A stretch of DNA of 64,000 nt. Source: JBCDBD01 sp039184335 (GTDB lineage: Bacteria > Bacteroidota > Bacteroidia > Flavobacteriales > Flavobacteriaceae). Positions 26,496 to 35,011 of the stretch are shown here, one piece after another. The notes beneath the pieces are model-generated. The model saw only the letters and a program-made list of their open reading frames with translations, was not told the DNA's origin and searched no databases. A program made the position numbers and the translations under genes. The DNA lies in the NCBI GenBank assembly GCA_039184335.1, contig JBCDBD010000011.1, positions 1 to 64,000 of the forward strand, read 5' to 3'. Position 1 is the stretch's first letter; every line of letters begins with the position of its first letter.

Positions 26496-27284
26496 ATGGA
26501 TTCAACAGTGCTGCTCAAGTTTCATAAATACCAAGGAACGGGCAATGATTTTATTTTAATAGACAATCGTACACTCTTCTTCCCCAAAAATGATACCAAT
26601 TTGGTCTCTTTTCTTTGTGATCGTAAGTATGGCATTGGAGCTGATGGCCTAATATTGCTCGAGAATGACATGGGGTCAGATTTTAGCATGGTCTATTATA
26701 ATTCAGATGGAAATGAAAGTTCAATGTGCGGCAATGGTGGCCGGTGCATCGTGGCTTTTGCCAATGAATTGGGTATGGTGGACAAAAAAACGAGCTTCAA
26801 TGCAATCGATGGACAGCATGCCGCAACCATAGGGTCTGGTTCGGTGAAGCTACAGATGAAAAATGTGCTCGAAATTCGCGAAAAATCAGATTACTATTTT
26901 CTAAATACGGGTTCTCCACATCATGTGCAAATGGTCGAAAATCTTGAAGAAATGGATGTGAGATCTGAAGGGGAAAAGCTTCGTTACGGCCTATATGGAC
27001 AAAAAGGGAGCAACATTAATTTTGTCAAGCAAGTAAATGCTGAAACTTTTGCAGTTCGTACTTATGAAAGGGGGGTAGAGAATGAGACCCTTTCGTGTGG
27101 AACAGGGGTGACCGCAGTGGCATTGGCCATGGATTATGCCAAAAAGACAATATCAAATACCATTTATGTCATCACAAAGGGCGGTCAGCTTCAGGTTTCT
27201 TTTGAAAAGAACAACAACGGCTATCAAAACATTACCTTGACCGGGCCGACCCAGCTTGTTTTTAAGGGAGAAATACAATGCTGA
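26496..27284 (+). CDS. dapF: Diaminopimelate epimerase
   Basis: Converts LL- to meso-diaminopimelate for lysine and peptidoglycan synthesis. I chose the ATG at 26496 (MDSTVLLKFHKYQGTGNDF) because it puts the conserved FHKYQGTGNDFI eight residues in; a TTG 24 bases earlier is in frame but overlaps the promoter. The 262-residue enzyme shows both catalytic Cys: NESSMCGNGGRC (about residues 67-78) and ETLSCGTGVTAVAL (about 196-209). It heads an operon with a GNAT gene (7-bp overlap) and mltG. Confidence 0.97.
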   Translation: MDSTVLLKFHKYQGTGNDFILIDNRTLFFPKNDTNLVSFLCDRKYGIGADGLILLENDMGSDFSMVYYNSDGNESSMCGNGGRCIVAFANELGMVDKKTSFNAIDGQHAATIGSGSVKLQMKNVLEIREKSDYYFLNTGSPHHVQMVENLEEMDVRSEGEKLRYGLYGQKGSNINFVKQVNAETFAVRTYERGVENETLSCGTGVTAVALAMDYAKKTISNTIYVITKGGQLQVSFEKNNNGYQNITLTGPTQLVFKGEIQC

Positions 27285-27805
27285 ACCTTAAAGGGACACA
27301 TATCTATCTTCGCGGTCTTGAACCTGATGATCTTGATTTTCTGTATGAATTGGAGAACAACACCAACATCTGGGAGATAAGCGGTACTATTGCTCCCTAC
27401 TCAAAACATGTTTTGAAGCGATATCTTGAGAACGCACATCTTGATATTTATGAAGTACGGCAGTTGCGTTTGTGCATTTGTCTTTTAGAAGGAGAAACCA
27501 TAGGGTTGATAGATTTATTTGAGTTTGACCCGCAACACAAGAGAATTGGTCTTGGGGTAATCATTTCTGATATGGTACATAGGGGTAACGGGTTTGGTTC
27601 AGAAGCAGTGGCAATGGCCTGTGATTATGCTTTTTCAATATTGAACCTACACCAAGTCTACGCCAACGTTCTGGAAGACAACCAGCCCAGTATTGCCCTG
27701 TTTGAAAAACTGGATTTTAAAAGGGTGGGCGTTAAAAAGGATTGGATAGTGAAGGGCGAAGGTTATAAGAACGAAGTGTTATATCAAAAAATACGAACCA
27801 GCTAA
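27278..27805 (+). CDS. GNAT family N-acetyltransferase, RimJ/RimL-like
   Basis: A 175-residue acetyltransferase of the RimJ/RimL/SpeG-like branch, starting MLNLKGTHIYLRGLEPDDLD. The acetyl-CoA loop lies at GVIISDMVHRGNGFGSEAVA (about residues 91-110), followed by YANVLEDNQPSIALFEKLDF (about 128-147), a typical GNAT motif B. The acceptor may be an amino acid or protein N-terminus and cannot be specified. It overlaps dapF by 7 bp and meets mltG at a TAATG junction, so translation is probably coupled. Confidence 0.92.
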   Translation: MLNLKGTHIYLRGLEPDDLDFLYELENNTNIWEISGTIAPYSKHVLKRYLENAHLDIYEVRQLRLCICLLEGETIGLIDLFEFDPQHKRIGLGVIISDMVHRGNGFGSEAVAMACDYAFSILNLHQVYANVLEDNQPSIALFEKLDFKRVGVKKDWIVKGEGYKNEVLYQKIRTS

Positions 27806-28848
27806 TGTATTTAAGAAGAATACTTTGGGCTACACTTATTCTCGGACTTGTTGTTTGCGGATATATTGTTTTTCAAATCTATAGTGCCATTTTTTCACCC
27901 AATACGAAATTCAATAATGAAGAAGCCTATGTATTTATACCTTCAAATGCTGATTTAACAAAGGTAATGCAACTTTTGACGCCCTTATTGAAAGATGTAT
28001 CGTCTTTTGAAGCGGTCGCCCATAGAAAAGGATATGTTGCAAACATTAAGGGTGGAAAGTACAGCATCCTAAACGGAATGAACAACAACGATATCATCAA
28101 TTCACTCCGTGTCAATAATATTCCGGTCAAGGTTTCATTCAATAATCAAGAAACGATTGAAAAGTTGGCTGGGAGAATCGCCCAACAACTTGAAGCAGAC
28201 AGTATTTCTTTGGTAAGCTCACTCACTGATAGTACCTTTTACCATCTGCATGGGTTTAATGAAGAAACATTTTTGGGCATGTACCTACCCAACACCTATG
28301 AATTTTTTTGGAATACTGATGCTGAAGGTTTTAGGGGGCGTATGTTAAGGGAATACACTACCTATTGGAACGAAGAACGTAAGACCAAAGCCCAGATAAT
28401 TGGTCTTACACCGAATGAAGTTTCAAGTTTGGCAGCCATAGTGCAAAAAGAGACTGTCAAAGTGGATGAACGCCCAAGAGTTGCCGGGGTATACCTAAAC
28501 AGACTGAAAAGAGGCATCCCATTACAGGCCGATCCGACAGTCATCTATGCCATAAAAAAAGGGACAGGAAATCATGATACTATAATAAAAAGGGTACTCT
28601 ATCGTGATCTGGCGTTTGACTCTCCTTATAATACCTATAAGAACAAAGGCCTGCCACCAGGCCCCATAACCATGCCAGATATATCATCACTTGAAGCTGT
28701 TTTGAATGCCGAAAAACATCAGTATTTATATTTTGTGGCCGATGTTTCCAATTTTGGATACCACATGTTTGCCAATACCCTGGCGCAGCACAACCGAAAT
28801 AAGGCACAATACATCCGATGGCTTAATACCAAGAAAATCAATCGATGA
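27805..28848 (+). CDS. mltG: Endolytic murein transglycosylase MltG (YceG-like)
   Basis: Membrane-anchored lytic transglycosylase that cuts nascent glycan strands and ends their polymerisation. The 347-residue protein has one N-terminal membrane helix (about residues 7-27), a LysM-like subdomain, and the YceG catalytic region with the conserved Glu in LAAIVQKETVKVDERPRVAG (about 211-230). RLKRGIPLQADPTVIYA and SPYNTYKNKGLPPGPI (about 273-288) complete the signature. The start codon overlaps the GNAT stop by one base. Confidence 0.96.
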   Translation: MYLRRILWATLILGLVVCGYIVFQIYSAIFSPNTKFNNEEAYVFIPSNADLTKVMQLLTPLLKDVSSFEAVAHRKGYVANIKGGKYSILNGMNNNDIINSLRVNNIPVKVSFNNQETIEKLAGRIAQQLEADSISLVSSLTDSTFYHLHGFNEETFLGMYLPNTYEFFWNTDAEGFRGRMLREYTTYWNEERKTKAQIIGLTPNEVSSLAAIVQKETVKVDERPRVAGVYLNRLKRGIPLQADPTVIYAIKKGTGNHDTIIKRVLYRDLAFDSPYNTYKNKGLPPGPITMPDISSLEAVLNAEKHQYLYFVADVSNFGYHMFANTLAQHNRNKAQYIRWLNTKKINR

Positions 28849-28921
28849 TCCTTTTTATCGATTATTAAAACCGTTTAACGGTCTTTAGGGTGTGTTTAAG
28901 AAAATCTTATGAGATTTATCA

Positions 28922-28952
28922 TTGTCTTTACGAAAATCCCCCGTTATATTTG
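28922..28952 (+). promoter_or_regulatory. Bacteroidota-type promoter upstream of the lysozyme-like gene
   Basis: TTG at 28922-28924 and TATATTTG at 28945-28952, spaced by 20 nt, fit the TTTG / TAnnTTTG consensus. The start codon is 54 nt further on. Confidence 0.65.
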
Positions 28953-29006
28953 CCGCCCAAAATTAAATTCCCTTGATTAACAGGGATTTATAAACATTAG
29001 GTAATT

Positions 29007-29654
29007 ATGAAAAGTTGGATAAGTTTTATTTGTCATCTGGGAATCATTACCATTTTAACGAGTTTTGCCACTTTTGATACCAGAAATGAATTTAGGCAAC
29101 AAGTGCCCGAAAGTTTGATTGTTGACACTAGTGTCTGCAATGAACCAGTTTTTCTTGTTTCGAGAAACACAGTCGATACCGAAGAAAATCGAGCCCTATT
29201 TTTAGGAAACAGGTACCATGGTTTTAAAGAAGCGTTGGCTTTTAAAGAATCGAGGGGTGATTATTCTGTCGTCAATACCTTAGGATATATGGGTAAATAC
29301 CAATTTGGTAAGGGTACCTTACAATTGATGGGGGTCAATGACCCACAAAAATTTCTGGAAGATCCCATTTTACAAGAGAAAGTATTTCAATTGAATGTCG
29401 CCCGTAACAAATGGATTTTGCGTAGGGATATCAAAAGGTTTGTTGGCAAACGTATAAACGGTACTGTCATCACCGAATCCGGTATTATTGCTTCTTCCCA
29501 TTTGGCCGGTGCGGGCAACGTAAAAAAATATTTAAGGTCGTATGGACAAAACGATTTTTCAGATGCATACGGCAGTACTATTGCATACTACATGAAAAAA
29601 TTTAGGGGTTATGATATATCGAGTGTAATGCCACAGAAAAACCCGAAAATATAG
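29007..29654 (+). CDS. Lysozyme/SLT-like peptidoglycan-active protein, exported
   Basis: A 215-residue protein with an N-terminal signal-like segment (SWISFICHLGIITILTSF). Its core resembles the lytic-transglycosylase fold: ALAFKESRGDYSVVNTLGYM (about residues 77-96) has the Glu-Ser pair and the later GYMGKYQFG typical of SLT-type enzymes, and a second half with SGIIASSHLAGAGNVKKYL (about 158-176). Flavobacterial homologues are usually labelled peptidoglycan-binding or transglycosylase-like. Catalysis is inferred from motif placement only. It lies downstream of mltG but has its own promoter and terminator. Confidence 0.78.
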   Translation: MKSWISFICHLGIITILTSFATFDTRNEFRQQVPESLIVDTSVCNEPVFLVSRNTVDTEENRALFLGNRYHGFKEALAFKESRGDYSVVNTLGYMGKYQFGKGTLQLMGVNDPQKFLEDPILQEKVFQLNVARNKWILRRDIKRFVGKRINGTVITESGIIASSHLAGAGNVKKYLRSYGQNDFSDAYGSTIAYYMKKFRGYDISSVMPQKNPKI

Positions 29655-29677
29655 TGCGGTACAATGGTCGCTCAGAT

Positions 29678-29716
29678 AAAAAAATCCCAAATACGATCAT
29701 ATTTGGGATTTTTTTT
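29678..29716. terminator. Bidirectional terminator between convergent genes
   Basis: Perfect 16-bp stem: A-rich arm ending ATCCCAAATA, 6-nt loop CGATCA, complementary arm ending in a T run. It serves both the lysozyme-like gene (plus) and the RsmI-like gene (minus), whose stop codon lies at its edge. Confidence 0.93.
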
Positions 29717-30443
29717 ATGCCTGTATGATAAAGATGGATGGCCTTTTGTGAATGTTCAATCCTGTTTCTTTCCATTCATGGATTGATTTTGAAACTATTG
29801 CTTCGGTGGGCAGTGTAATATCAGTTGCCACGCAAAGCAAGGTCGTCGGCTTAAGTAATTTGACCAAATCAGTAAAAAGCTTGTCGTTTCGATAAGGGGT
29901 CTCAATGAAGATTTGGGCTTGTCCGGTATCTTTTGAGATTTTTTCCAGTTTTCGTAATGCTACCCTCTTTTCTTGTGCGTCTATCGGCAAATACCCATTA
30001 AAAGTAAAATTTTGGCCGTTGAACCCACTTGACATCATGGCCATAAGTATTGAAGAAGGGCCGACCAAAGGAATTACCTTGATTTTTTTTGAATGCGCCA
30101 GACGCACGACTTCAGCTCCTGGATCTGCAATACCAGGGCAACCAGCTTCAGAGAGCAACCCTACGTCAATACCACTTATGCAAGGTTCTAAATACGTGGC
30201 AACTTCTTCTAGGGGAGTGAATTTGTTCAATGCCCTAAAGTCAAGGTCTGGCTGTGATTTACTGGCACTGATTCTTTTTATGAATCTTCGGGCAGTCTTC
30301 TCGCTTTCGGCAATATAATGGTCGATGTTTTCTATGGCCCACTTTACCGAAATCGGTAAAACCTCCAGAGGTGCCCCATCACCCAAGGGGGTGGGGATCA
30401 AGTAGAGTTTGCCAGAGACCAAGTTTGTTTTCTTTTCTTCCAT
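29715..30443 (-). CDS. SAM-dependent methyltransferase, RsmI/tetrapyrrole-methylase fold
   Basis: A 242-residue protein of the RsmI-like branch of the tetrapyrrole methylase superfamily; RsmI itself 2'-O-methylates C1402 of 16S rRNA. Visible features: GKLYLIPTPLGDGAPLEVLP (about residues 11-30, corresponding to the first SAM-contact loop), GLLSEAGCPGIADPGAEVV (about 94-112), a strong family signature, and LVGPSSILMAMMSSGF (about 124-139). Many Bacteroidota have this shorter form alongside a canonical rsmI, so the exact target is uncertain. It lies four bases after the phosphatase gene, probably one transcript. Confidence 0.88.
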   Translation of the reverse strand: MEEKKTNLVSGKLYLIPTPLGDGAPLEVLPISVKWAIENIDHYIAESEKTARRFIKRISASKSQPDLDFRALNKFTPLEEVATYLEPCISGIDVGLLSEAGCPGIADPGAEVVRLAHSKKIKVIPLVGPSSILMAMMSSGFNGQNFTFNGYLPIDAQEKRVALRKLEKISKDTGQAQIFIETPYRNDKLFTDLVKLLKPTTLLCVATDITLPTEAIVSKSIHEWKETGLNIHKRPSIFIIQA

Positions 30444-30447
30444 TGTA

Positions 30448-30897
30448 TCAGTGCAGTTTGTGGGCTATGGCCTCGCAGGCCGAATTGATCAATCGGTATA
30501 CTTCTTCAAATCCATCTTCCCCTCCATAATAGGGATCAGGTACTTCTTCGACACCCAAATGGGTATCAGATAAAAGTAAATTTACCTTGTTGGCATGCGC
30601 AGGGCTTTGGGCCAGATGTAGAATATCGGAATAATTGCTCTTATCCATGGCATAAATCAGGTCAAATTCCTCAAAATCCAATTCAGAAAATTTTCTACAG
30701 CTTTGGCGGGTGATATCGATACCATGCTTTTTTGCCACGGCTATTGATCTGGGGTCGGGTGATTTCCCCACGTGGTAGCCAGCAGTACCTGCAGAATCAA
30801 CATATACGGTACCAGGGTCTATCTTAGATTTTAAAATGCCCTCTGCTAGTGGAGACCTACAGATATTTCCAAGGCACACCATCAAAACTTTGGTCAT
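30448..30897 (-). CDS. Low-molecular-weight protein-tyrosine phosphatase
   Basis: Arthropod/bacterial-type LMW-PTP of 149 residues. The P-loop C-x5-R-S appears as VCLGNICRSPLAEG (about residues 7-20) and the general-acid Asp in the DPYYGGEDGFEEVY loop (about 119-132). Both catalytic elements are intact. Substrates may be phosphotyrosine proteins or small metabolites. It lies 10 nt downstream of dnaA and four bases before the RsmI-like gene, an arrangement I recall from other Flavobacteriaceae. Confidence 0.95.
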   Translation of the reverse strand: MTKVLMVCLGNICRSPLAEGILKSKIDPGTVYVDSAGTAGYHVGKSPDPRSIAVAKKHGIDITRQSCRKFSELDFEEFDLIYAMDKSNYSDILHLAQSPAHANKVNLLLSDTHLGVEEVPDPYYGGEDGFEEVYRLINSACEAIAHKLH

Positions 30898-30907
30898 TTT
30901 ATAAAGA

Positions 30908-32332
30908 TTAGGTGAATTTTTTGTTCAGGTCTTCAATATATTTTCTGAACTGCTTGTCGGTTTCGGCAAGATTATCCACTGTTTTGCAGGCATGGAGTAC
31001 AGTGGCATGATCTCTTTTTCCTATCTGGGAACCAATACTTGCCAAGGAGGCCTTTGTAAATTTCTTCGCAAAGAACATAGCCAATTGTCGAGCTTGAACA
31101 ATATGGCGTTTTCGTGTTTTCGACTGTAATGTGGCCACGTCCATTTCAAAATAGTCAGAGACCACTTTCTGTATGTAGTCGATAGAGACTTCACGTTTGG
31201 TATTCTTGACAAATTTTTCGACTACCTGTTGTGCAAGCTCCAATGTCACTTCTCTTTTGTTGAACGAAGATTGGGCAATCAATGAAATGATGGCACCTTC
31301 CAACTCCCGAATATTGGTTTTTATGTTTTTGGCGACATGATCGATGATTTCTTCAGGCATTTCGACCCCATCACGATAGAGCTTGTTTTTTAATATGGAC
31401 ACTCTTGTCTCGTAATCGGGGCTTTGCAATTCAGCGGAAAGCCCCCATTTGAACCTCGAAAGCAAACGTTGTTCAATATCTTGCATATCAACAGGTGCCT
31501 TGTCAGAGGTCAAGATGACCTGTTTGCCATTTTGGTGCAAATGGTTGAAAATATGAAAAAAGACATCTTGTGTACCAGATTTCCCCGATAAGAACTGTAC
31601 ATCATCAATGATCAAGGTGTCTATAAGCTGATAAAAATGGATAAAGTCGTTTCGAGTATTTTTTTTGACCGACTCTATGTATTGCTGTGTGAATTTTTCG
31701 GCCGAGATGTACAATACGGTTTTCTCGGGGTACTTATCCTTGATTTCAACACCAATGGCATGGGCTAAATGGGTTTTTCCCAGACCTACCCCACCAAAGA
31801 CCAATAAGGGGTTGAATGAGGTGCCACCGGGTTTGTTTGCCACTGCCATACCGGCTGATCTTGCCAATCTGTTCGAGTCACCTTCCAAAAAGTTCTCAAA
31901 ATTATAACTCGGATTGAGCTGTGATTCAATCTTGATATTTCGAATACCGGGTATGACAAAAGGGTTTTTTAATTCAGGGTTTTTTGAGGTTACGGGCACA
32001 TCTAACTCTTGTGGTGCCATAGCAGATCTATTGGCACTTGGAATCTTTTCGGTAAATGGTTCGTTGTTACCGTATTTGTTTTCCATTTTGATGATGTAAA
32101 CCAGTTTTGCATTATCCCCAAGTTCTTTTGTCAACGATACCTTTAAAAGTTTTACATAGTGCTCTTCGAGCCACTCGTAAAAGAACTTGCTCGGTACTTG
32201 TATGCTCAGTGCACTGTCAGATAATCGAATGGGAACAATGGGTTCGAACCACGTTTTGAATGCCTGCGGTTGGATATTATCTTTGATAAACACCAAACAG
32301 TTGTTCCATACCGAATCTGCAGTAACACTCAT
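30908..32332 (-). CDS. dnaA: Chromosomal replication initiator protein DnaA
   Basis: AAA+ ATPase that melts oriC and loads the helicase. I chose the ATG at 32332 (MSVTADSVWNNCLVFIKDN), which matches the usual DnaA domain I start; the upstream in-frame ATGs add a 24-residue tail with no DnaA character. The 474-residue protein has domain I (1-85), a linker, Walker A FGGVGLGKTHL (about 179-189), Walker B TLIIDDVQFLSG (about 239-250), sensor/arginine-finger region RLLSRFKWG, and domain IV with QIGKRDHATVLHACKTV (about 437-453). dnaN is not adjacent and no cluster of DnaA boxes was seen, so oriC need not be here. Confidence 0.97.
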   Translation of the reverse strand: MSVTADSVWNNCLVFIKDNIQPQAFKTWFEPIVPIRLSDSALSIQVPSKFFYEWLEEHYVKLLKVSLTKELGDNAKLVYIIKMENKYGNNEPFTEKIPSANRSAMAPQELDVPVTSKNPELKNPFVIPGIRNIKIESQLNPSYNFENFLEGDSNRLARSAGMAVANKPGGTSFNPLLVFGGVGLGKTHLAHAIGVEIKDKYPEKTVLYISAEKFTQQYIESVKKNTRNDFIHFYQLIDTLIIDDVQFLSGKSGTQDVFFHIFNHLHQNGKQVILTSDKAPVDMQDIEQRLLSRFKWGLSAELQSPDYETRVSILKNKLYRDGVEMPEEIIDHVAKNIKTNIRELEGAIISLIAQSSFNKREVTLELAQQVVEKFVKNTKREVSIDYIQKVVSDYFEMDVATLQSKTRKRHIVQARQLAMFFAKKFTKASLASIGSQIGKRDHATVLHACKTVDNLAETDKQFRKYIEDLNKKFT

Positions 32333-32535
32333 AAAAGTTTTCCCTTGTTTGTTGGTTAGTGATTTGAGTTTTATGATAAAACTTTTGGGGGTATCCCGCA
32401 TCATCGGGATGCGACAAATATGTGAACAATTATTCTAAAAAAAAAATCAATCTCCAGTTGAATTTTCTCTTTTTTTTTTGCATGTTCCCATCAAAAAAAC
32501 CAAGCCTATAAATATATAATTTTTCAATTAAAAAC

Positions 32536-32934
32536 ATGAAAAATAATGAAGTTTCTTTCCGGGTTCGCTACAATGAAACCGACCAGATGGGAGTAGTATA
32601 TCATGGTAACTACGCACAGTACTTGGAGTTAGGACGGGTGTCATGGTTAAGGGCACTTGGTATTACTTATAGGAGCATGGAAGAAAACGGAATTCTACTT
32701 CCCGTAATTTACTTACAGATTGAATATAAAAAATCTGCTAAATATGACGACCTTATCACCGTGGAGACCCACCTTAAAAACAGGCCTATGGTAAAGATTG
32801 CTTTTGACTACAAAATCTATAATGATAGTAGGGAATTATTGGCCGAGGCGAAAACGGTTTTGGCATTCATTGACAAGCAAACCAATAAGCCTATCAGGTG
32901 CCCTGAATACATTCTTCAAAAGTTGGATTTTTGA
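32536..32934 (+). CDS. Acyl-CoA thioesterase, YbgC/4HBT hot-dog family
   Basis: Hydrolyses acyl-CoA esters. The 132-residue protein has the YbgC-type active site: FRVRYNETDQMGVVYHGNYA (about residues 7-26), with the catalytic Asp in DQMG and the YHGNY motif, then YLELGRVSWLRALG (about 28-41). The rest is a single hot-dog domain, so length is typical. It stands alone on the plus strand between dnaA and the convergent yigZ-like gene, whose 3' end it overlaps by 19 bp. Confidence 0.93.
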   Translation: MKNNEVSFRVRYNETDQMGVVYHGNYAQYLELGRVSWLRALGITYRSMEENGILLPVIYLQIEYKKSAKYDDLITVETHLKNRPMVKIAFDYKIYNDSRELLAEAKTVLAFIDKQTNKPIRCPEYILQKLDF

Positions 32935-33545
32935 GGTAATATCTTCACCTGAACATCAGGCATTGCTTCAAATAGTTTTTGTACCGCTAGATTCTTTTTT
33001 TTATGTACGGCGATCAAGATTTTGCACTGGGCTTCCATTTTTTGGGAGATGATGTTCAGTTGCTGTTGTTTTATGGTGCGCATCACCTTGCTCAAGCTGG
33101 GGTAGGTAAATACAAGTAGAAGCCATACCTCTAATTGTTTTTTGACAAGAATGCTTGCGTCCAAAGTTGTGTTTGCTACATTTCGATATGATCGTATGAG
33201 TCCACCTACCCCTAGTTTGGTCCCCCCAAATATTCTTACCACGACAATGAGAACATTGGTAATTTTATGGGACCGTATCTGTCCATAAATGGGCATTCCA
33301 GCAGAATTGGTGGGTTCTCCACCATCATTTACCCGGTAACGGATTTCATCAACCCCCAATTGCCATGCATAGCAAAAATGATTGGCATCGGGGTGCTTTT
33401 CCTTCAGTTCGTCAACAAGCGATTTGACCTGGTCTTCAGAATGAATGGGAAAGGCATAGCCATAAAATTTGCTCTTTTTCTCTACGAGCAAGGTTTGGGG
33501 CGATGCTTCTTTTAGGGTTACATAAGCTTCGATGTCCTGCTCCAT
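32916..33545 (-). CDS. YigZ family protein (IMPACT/UPF0029 domain)
   Basis: The family is linked to translation control through eukaryotic IMPACT, but its bacterial function is unknown. I chose the ATG at 33545 (MEQDIEAYVTLKE), which overlaps the stop of the upstream EamA gene (TAATG), against a longer frame reading into that gene. The 209-residue product shows the UPF0029 signature: FYGYAFPIHSEDQVKSLVDE, AGMPIYGQIRSHKITNVLIV (about residues 82-101), and VVRIFGGTKLGVGGLIRSY. The C-terminal third matches the DUF1949-like domain position. Translation is probably coupled to the transporter gene. Confidence 0.92.
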   Translation of the reverse strand: MEQDIEAYVTLKEASPQTLLVEKKSKFYGYAFPIHSEDQVKSLVDELKEKHPDANHFCYAWQLGVDEIRYRVNDGGEPTNSAGMPIYGQIRSHKITNVLIVVVRIFGGTKLGVGGLIRSYRNVANTTLDASILVKKQLEVWLLLVFTYPSLSKVMRTIKQQQLNIISQKMEAQCKILIAVHKKKNLAVQKLFEAMPDVQVKILPQKSNF

Positions 33546-34408
33546 TAATAAAGTACTACCAGTAGAATACTGACTATGGCCATGGCGATACCTCCCCAAT
33601 TCTTGCCGGTCAATTTTTCCTTGAACAGTAGAATGCCCAAGAAAGTGGAAAACATGACAATGGCAACATTATTGATCGTAAATATTGATGCACTGTTCAA
33701 AGCTCCATTTTGCAAGGCTTTCAAAAGAAAGAAAATAGAAAAGTAATTGGGTATGCCCAAGCCAAGACCACCAAGTATGTTTCTAAAGTTGGGCCGCAAG
33801 GGTTTTTTTGTCCAATTCAGTAATATAAAAATAAAACCCGTCAATGCGGCGGCGGCAAAAACAATTGAAGAGAACAGTGAAAACTCATGGGTTTGCAATT
33901 GGGTTTCTTGAAAGTAATTGATACTGGCATCTATGGTCCCAGATCCCAAAAAAACCAATATGGGCAAGAGCAACTCCTTTTTTGAGAGCGAAATCCCGCC
34001 TTGCTTGACCGATACAAAATACACTGCGCACAGTGCTAAAAAAATTCCGGTGATCTTTAAAAACGACAGGCTCTCTTGGTAAGCGATGACACCTACGGCC
34101 ACAGGAATCACCAAAGACATCTTTGTGGCAACCGAGGCCACTGAGACCCCTATCTTTTGTGCAGTTTTAGCCATAATGTTAAAGACCAAAATAAAGAAGA
34201 ATCCCAAAGCCATAGTTGCCCAGATCCAGGGTTTTTCAATGATGCCATTCAGCGATACCGTATCTACATAAAAATACAGCCCTACAAGACTGGCGACGAT
34301 GTAATTGGTGATAATGGCATACAGGGTTTCGACCTTGTAGACCTCAAAAAGTTTGAAAATGACAAATATCAAGCTAGAGCAGAGTATACTGAGGGCTAGA
34401 TCCAACAT
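33545..34408 (-). CDS. EamA/DMT family transporter
   Basis: Inner-membrane drug/metabolite transporter of 287 residues with about ten hydrophobic helices in two EamA repeats (about residues 1-135 and 145-287). Pro-Gly-rich turns such as GLGIPNYFSIFFLLKALQNG (about 221-240) and GILLFKEKLTGKNWGGIAMA (about 260-279) are typical. The substrate is unknown. It lies directly against the HAD hydrolase gene (no gap) and overlaps yigZ by one base, so the three genes form an operon. Confidence 0.9.
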   Translation of the reverse strand: MLDLALSILCSSLIFVIFKLFEVYKVETLYAIITNYIVASLVGLYFYVDTVSLNGIIEKPWIWATMALGFFFILVFNIMAKTAQKIGVSVASVATKMSLVIPVAVGVIAYQESLSFLKITGIFLALCAVYFVSVKQGGISLSKKELLLPILVFLGSGTIDASINYFQETQLQTHEFSLFSSIVFAAAALTGFIFILLNWTKKPLRPNFRNILGGLGLGIPNYFSIFFLLKALQNGALNSASIFTINNVAIVMFSTFLGILLFKEKLTGKNWGGIAMAIVSILLVVLY

Positions 34409-35011
34409 TTACAAAAACAATTCCAATTCAGTGATATCCTGTTTTCCCACCTTAAGGTTCCAAGTTCTAATGCCCAATGCTGATGCAGCATCTGTATTTT
34501 CTTTAGTATCGTCCACAAAAAAAGTTTCGTCGGCAACCAGATTGTTTTCAGTCATTACAAATTCATAGATTTCTGGATCAGGTTTACGCAAATGGATTTC
34601 ATGTGACAGATAAAATTTTTCGAAACATTTTTTAAACCGCTCAAATTTTTGACCGCCAAGTTGCTGGCGTACCCAAGTTATATGTAAATCATTGGTATTG
34701 CTAAGTAGAAATAATCGGTATTGGTCTTTACGGGCGAATTCCTCTAAAAAAAGCAATCGCGATTCAGGAAAATCCAATAAGATGGCATTCCAGGCATTGA
34801 TCAAATCATGCTTAGTTGCCTTAGGAAAAAGGGACTGTATCTGATTTAAAAAAGTTTCATTTGCCATCAATCCTTTTTCATAGCTCTTAAAAAGATGATC
34901 CATTTCTGTGGTAACTTCCGAAAAACCATAATGGGTCATTTTTCTGACCGTTGCTGTTTTGTCTAAATTGATAAAAATATCCCCGAAGTCAAAAATGATG
35001 TTTTTAAGCAT
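34409..35011 (-). CDS. HAD family hydrolase (IA subfamily)
   Basis: A 200-residue haloacid-dehalogenase-like phosphatase. Motif I is IIFDFGDIFINLDK (residues 5-18) with the nucleophilic Asp, motif II is FLLSNTNDLH (about 101-110), and motif IV is ETFFVDDTKENTDAA (about 163-177). A helical cap occupies residues ~20-90. The substrate is probably a small phosphorylated metabolite; its overlap with ribD makes a riboflavin-pathway phosphatase thinkable but unproven. It overlaps ribD by 8 bp. Confidence 0.9.
   Translation of the reverse strand: MLKNIIFDFGDIFINLDKTATVRKMTHYGFSEVTTEMDHLFKSYEKGLMANETFLNQIQSLFPKATKHDLINAWNAILLDFPESRLLFLEEFARKDQYRLFLLSNTNDLHITWVRQQLGGQKFERFKKCFEKFYLSHEIHLRKPDPEIYEFVMTENNLVADETFFVDDTKENTDAASALGIRTWNLKVGKQDITELELFL

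Noticed and set aside
30900..32540. Replication origin at dnaA
   Set aside because: No group of DnaA boxes was seen on either side, and dnaN is not adjacent; dnaA is often away from oriC in Bacteroidota.
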